Part shown: piece by piece, positions 30,484 through 33,331 of the stretch
Layout of the letters: each line of letters starts with the position of its first letter
Numbering within the stretch: the stretch's first letter is position 1
NCBI GenBank assembly: GCA_963169055.1
Contig: CAUJFU010000450.1
Span: forward strand, 1 to 33,331
Direction: 5' to 3'
Length of the DNA stretch: 33,331 nucleotides
From: Myxococcota bacterium
Lineage (GTDB): Bacteria; Myxococcota_C; UBA6777
Notes under the pieces: model-generated
Told to the model about the DNA's origin: nothing
The model's input: the letters and a program-made list of their open reading frames with translations, nothing else
Database searches by the model: none
Made by a program: the position numbers and the translations under genes

Positions 30484-31971
30484 ATGCCACTGTTGGGCAA
30501 GATAGAAGAAGGCACCATCGCACAGCTCCTACAATCCGCATCACACGCACAACAAGATGCCGTGCTTGTTCTCGACAACCACGACGAACGCGCCACCATA
30601 CACATCGAAGAAGGCCAAGTCACCCGCATCGATCACCAACACAACCTCGCCACCCCGACCCTTCAAACCCTCCAAACTTGGTCACAAGGGCGTTTCCTGT
30701 TGTGCCACGCCCATACCCCCGAAGCACGCGCTGCTTCCGTCCACTACAACGCCGATATCTGGCTGCTCGATCTCGATACCACCCGCCGCGATGCTCTCCT
30801 CCAATCCATCGAAGAAGCCGGCTACAGCGTCTGCCTTCTGCTCGATTCCGCCCAAGCACCCGCCCTCCTCCAACACAACCCACCCGCCATCGTCTTGCTT
30901 GGTGAAGGTCTCGCCCAAATAGACGAGGCTCTGCTCGCGCAACTCGAAGAGTCCGCCCTCAACGACCTTCACTTGTTCCTCCTTGGCCACCAAGAAACCC
31001 CACCCCCCGCGCTCCACGCCCACGCAAAAAACTGGTTCTCCTTCCCCTCTCAACGCGATGATCTACTCGATATCATCCGACAAAACCTCCGCAAAGCCCC
31101 CGGGATGCAAATCCAACCCTTCGATCCCGCATGGCTCCATCTGCTCAGCGAACTCACCCCTCCCCTCAAACCCCAAATGCGCATCCAGATCAATCCCGCA
31201 CGCTGGCAAGAACTCCAACAAAAAGAAATCCCTCCCATTTGGCGCGAGTGGTTGCGCTCCCTTGATAGCCGACAACCTCTCGTTCGGTGGCTCAAAAATT
31301 ATCCCGGCGATCCACGACACGCTCGCCTCTCCATGAATATCCTCCTCCAAACCGGCCTGATCGAAATCCAAGGACAACCCCACTCTGGCGATGCCCATCT
31401 CTCCGAACCCACCTCCACTTCTTCCACACAGATCGCAACCCACACCACCAAAGGCTCTTTTGCTTGGCTCAAAGTCATCGTCCTTGGCTTGCGTGGCGAC
31501 CGACGCGAAGAATACATCCATTCCCTCCAACAGATCTCCCAAACCCAAGCCTCCCGCATCCCACGCGAACCCACCGTCCAGATCCCCTACCTCCCCAAAA
31601 CCGAGTACGCCCGCATCCCCCTCCGCCAAGACTCTCTCCTCGTTGTCTATGGCGCAGTCTCCGAAACCGCCGTCGACTCCATCTTTGAAAAAGTCGGCGT
31701 TGACCTCTCCAGCTTTATGTTCTTTGTCGATATGGAAAACCCCGACGAAGCCGCCCATATCCGCGATATCCGACAACGCCTTCTCGCTCGATACAACATC
31801 CCCGACCTGATCATGATCGCCGACTCCCCTAACCTCCAATCCTCCCATATCCGCGAACAACTCCGCCTCTCTCCTCAAACTCCCATCGAACCCGTGAAAC
31901 AACTTGAACTGAAATCCACTTACAAGATATTAAGAAAACTTCTTCTTAAATCCGTCGTCTCCCCCAGCTAA
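30484..31971 (+). CDS. DUF4388 / pseudo-receiver / pseudo-GTPase signalling protein
   Basis: A 495-residue soluble protein. Residues 1-75 match DUF4388 (GKIEEGTIAQLLQSA, AVLVLDNHDERATIHIEEG, FLLC). Residues about 95-205 look like a receiver fold (RRDALLQSIEEAGYSVCLLL, AIVLLGEGL), but the usual phospho-acceptor and Lys pattern is not visible. Residues about 240-296 are helical, ending LSMNILLQTGLIEI. Residues about 327-470 resemble a small GTPase: KVIVLGLRGDRREEY at the P-loop position and FMFFVDMENPDEAA, but the P-loop Lys and NKxD motif are absent. The likely role is a binding platform in signalling or motility, as for other DUF4388 proteins in Deltaproteobacteria; that is inference. ATG 30484 has AGGAGG 13 bases upstream, rather far. 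Confidence 0.75.
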   Translation: MPLLGKIEEGTIAQLLQSASHAQQDAVLVLDNHDERATIHIEEGQVTRIDHQHNLATPTLQTLQTWSQGRFLLCHAHTPEARAASVHYNADIWLLDLDTTRRDALLQSIEEAGYSVCLLLDSAQAPALLQHNPPAIVLLGEGLAQIDEALLAQLEESALNDLHLFLLGHQETPPPALHAHAKNWFSFPSQRDDLLDIIRQNLRKAPGMQIQPFDPAWLHLLSELTPPLKPQMRIQINPARWQELQQKEIPPIWREWLRSLDSRQPLVRWLKNYPGDPRHARLSMNILLQTGLIEIQGQPHSGDAHLSEPTSTSSTQIATHTTKGSFAWLKVIVLGLRGDRREEYIHSLQQISQTQASRIPREPTVQIPYLPKTEYARIPLRQDSLLVVYGAVSETAVDSIFEKVGVDLSSFMFFVDMENPDEAAHIRDIRQRLLARYNIPDLIMIADSPNLQSSHIREQLRLSPQTPIEPVKQLELKSTYKILRKLLLKSVVSPS

Positions 31972-32027
31972 TAGCGTTTCGCAACCGAGCCAAGCCTCCG
32001 TATTGTTGGGCTGCTTGCAACAGAATG

Positions 32028-32081
32028 GAACTCTTTGAAGTCGCTATCCCAGCGGGAACCGCTATCATGAAAAAAGAGTTC
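32028..32081. promoter_or_regulatory. Nested inverted repeats upstream of the spermidine-synthase-like gene
   Basis: An outer pair, GAACTCTTT (32028-32036) with AAAGAGTTC (32073-32081), encloses an inner hairpin AGCGG-GAA-CCGCT (32051-32063). It lies in the 177-bp gap between the DUF4388-type gene and the last gene. There is no T-run, so it may be an RNA leader structure or operator rather than a terminator. Confidence 0.35.
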
Positions 32082-32148
32082 TCCCTCAAAAACACCCAAA
32101 GAATATCCTCAACCTCGCCCCTCATCTCCCAATGCATCGGAGGAAACT

Positions 32149-33331
32149 ATGCACGCTCCCTCTCCCAAAATAGGGATCAGGCTTTTCTTTTTGGCCTTCC
32201 TTACCCTCTACCTTGAACTGGCCCTGATCCGCTTCACAAGCGCCGAAGTTCTCTATCTCGGCTACTTTTCCAACTTCATCTTGATCGCTGTTTTTTTGGG
32301 GATCGGTCTTGGGTTTCTCTCTTTTCACCGCGAATGGACCTTTTTTCAATACGTCCCCCAACTGCTCCTTTTGTTGGCCGCTTTTGTTGTCACAACGCAT
32401 ATCGACGCCACCTACTTGCGCGAACATATCGGCCAGCTTTTTTTCGGGCATCGTGAAACACCGTTTGACCTTCCGTTGTGGTTCTGCTTACCTTTTTTAT
32501 TCGTCTTGGTCGTCTTGATCTTTTTCGGTATCGCCCAAGAAACAGCGCACGTTTTTCACCTATTCCGTCCGCTTACTTCTTATTCAATCGATATCGCTGG
32601 GAGTCTCGCAGGCATCGCCGCTTTCACCCTTCAATCTGCCTTTGCACGCCCCCCCTACGAATGGTTTTTGTTTGCGTCTCTGCTCTTGCTTTTGCTTCGC
32701 CCCAAACACTTGCATTGGTTTAATTCCCTCGCGATGGGACTTGGACTTATTCTGATCGTTTTTGCTTCATCTCCTAAGCACTTCACTCGGTGGTCTCCCT
32801 ACCAACGCATCGAAGTTTGGGAAATGAAATCCCCCACCAAAGGTTATCATCTTTCCGCCAACGGCATCGGTCACCAAACCATGCAGCCCGTCGGAACCAA
32901 AGAAGCTTTTTACTTTTTCCCTTACAAGAGACTTCCCCAATTTCATCCAAAACAACGCTACGAAAGCGCTCTCATTATCGGCTCTGGTTCGGGAACGGAT
33001 GTTTCCTATGCCCTCAAACATGGCGTGCGTTCCATCGATGCCGCAGAGATCGATCCCGAGATTTTGGCCGCAGGAAAACAATTCCATCCCAACCAACCCT
33101 ACGCAGATCAAAGAGTGCGTACTTTTGTCACGGATGGTCGCGCCTTTATGGAAAAATCAACGGCTACCTACGATCTGATTCTTTTTGCCTTACCCGATTC
33201 TCTTGCGTCACTTTCCAATTTCGCAAATATCCGTCTCGAATCATTCCTTTTTACAGTGAATTCTTTCCAACAAGCCAAGCGAAGGCTCAAACCCAACGGC
33301 ACACTGGTTCTTTACAATTACTATCGAAAAC
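32149..33331 (+). CDS. Membrane spermidine-synthase-like protein (3' end outside the window)
   Basis: An open frame of 394 codons runs off the right edge. ATG 32149 has GGAGG 5 bases upstream. Residues 1-205 form about seven transmembrane helices (for example LFFLAFLTLYLELALIRF, FILIAVFLGIGLGFL). A Rossmann-type methyltransferase fold follows: IIGSGSGTD (about 276-284) as the SAM-binding loop, then DAAEIDPEILAAG with D302, VTDGRAFM and YDLILFALPD. This is the layout of membrane-fused polyamine aminopropyltransferase-like proteins common in proteobacteria. Its substrate is unknown; few of these fusions have been shown to make spermidine. The window cuts it in the C-terminal part of the catalytic domain. 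Confidence 0.85.
   Translation, partial: MHAPSPKIGIRLFFLAFLTLYLELALIRFTSAEVLYLGYFSNFILIAVFLGIGLGFLSFHREWTFFQYVPQLLLLLAAFVVTTHIDATYLREHIGQLFFGHRETPFDLPLWFCLPFLFVLVVLIFFGIAQETAHVFHLFRPLTSYSIDIAGSLAGIAAFTLQSAFARPPYEWFLFASLLLLLLRPKHLHWFNSLAMGLGLILIVFASSPKHFTRWSPYQRIEVWEMKSPTKGYHLSANGIGHQTMQPVGTKEAFYFFPYKRLPQFHPKQRYESALIIGSGSGTDVSYALKHGVRSIDAAEIDPEILAAGKQFHPNQPYADQRVRTFVTDGRAFMEKSTATYDLILFALPDSLASLSNFANIRLESFLFTVNSFQQAKRRLKPNGTLVLYNYYRK

Noticed and set aside
32025..32216. 63-residue open frame before the spermidine-synthase-like gene
   Set aside because: It overlaps the ribosome site and start of the real gene in another frame and covers the nested inverted repeats. No ribosome site of its own.

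Overview
The window looks like chromosome of a Gram-negative member of the Myxococcota/deltaproteobacterial radiation. Supporting signs are BamB and YfgM homologues, several lipoproteins, a Ser/Thr protein kinase, a DUF4388-type signalling protein, a non-flagellar type III secretion (T3SS) cluster and cysteine-rich extracytoplasmic segments. This placement is inference from gene content, not from a marker gene. Coding strands on both orientations are C-rich and G-poor at third positions, and ATG, GTG and TTG starts with strong Shine-Dalgarno sequences are all used.

Layout. 1-309: the tail of a truncated gene, then a dispersed hairpin repeat. 310-1119 (+): a secreted CAP-domain protein. 1349-5772 (-): murG (fused to HEAT-like repeats), mraY (with a 12-cysteine periplasmic insertion) and an alkaline-ceramidase-like membrane hydrolase. 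5773-6116: a divergent promoter region. 6117-8292 (+): yfgM-bamB, for outer-membrane protein biogenesis. 8482-12324 (+): a membrane Ser/Thr kinase, a JAMM/MPN peptidase and a double-GAF histidine kinase, probably a signalling operon. 12325-12542: the second copy of the hairpin repeat. 12543-13424 (-): a lipoprotein.

13647-22661 (+) is the centrepiece, a T3SS gene cluster. Three small uncharacterised or TPR proteins are followed by a FliA-type sigma factor, SctI (inner rod), SctJ (MS-ring lipoprotein), a FliG-like protein where SctK is expected, SctL (FliH-like), SctN (ATPase), SctO (FliJ-like) and SctP (FliK-like). From SctJ on, the order is that of the flagellar fliF-G-H-I-J-K operon, although SctJ itself is the short YscJ-type lipoprotein. 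The export gate (SctRSTUV), SctQ, SctD, the secretin and an obvious needle gene are not in the window.

22677-25638 (-): gpmI (phosphoglycerate mutase) followed by a lipoprotein, with an array of about four 33-bp palindromic repeats between them. 25837-26700 (+): a HEAT-repeat protein. 26796-27149 (-): xseB with an acidic tail. 27399-29699 (+): a lipoprotein made of seven tandem repeats, each with one cysteine pair. 29911-31971 (+): a J-domain protein and a DUF4388/pseudo-receiver/pseudo-GTPase protein. 32149-end (+): a membrane spermidine-synthase-like protein cut by the window edge.

No rRNA, tRNA, CRISPR array, transposase or integrase was recognised.
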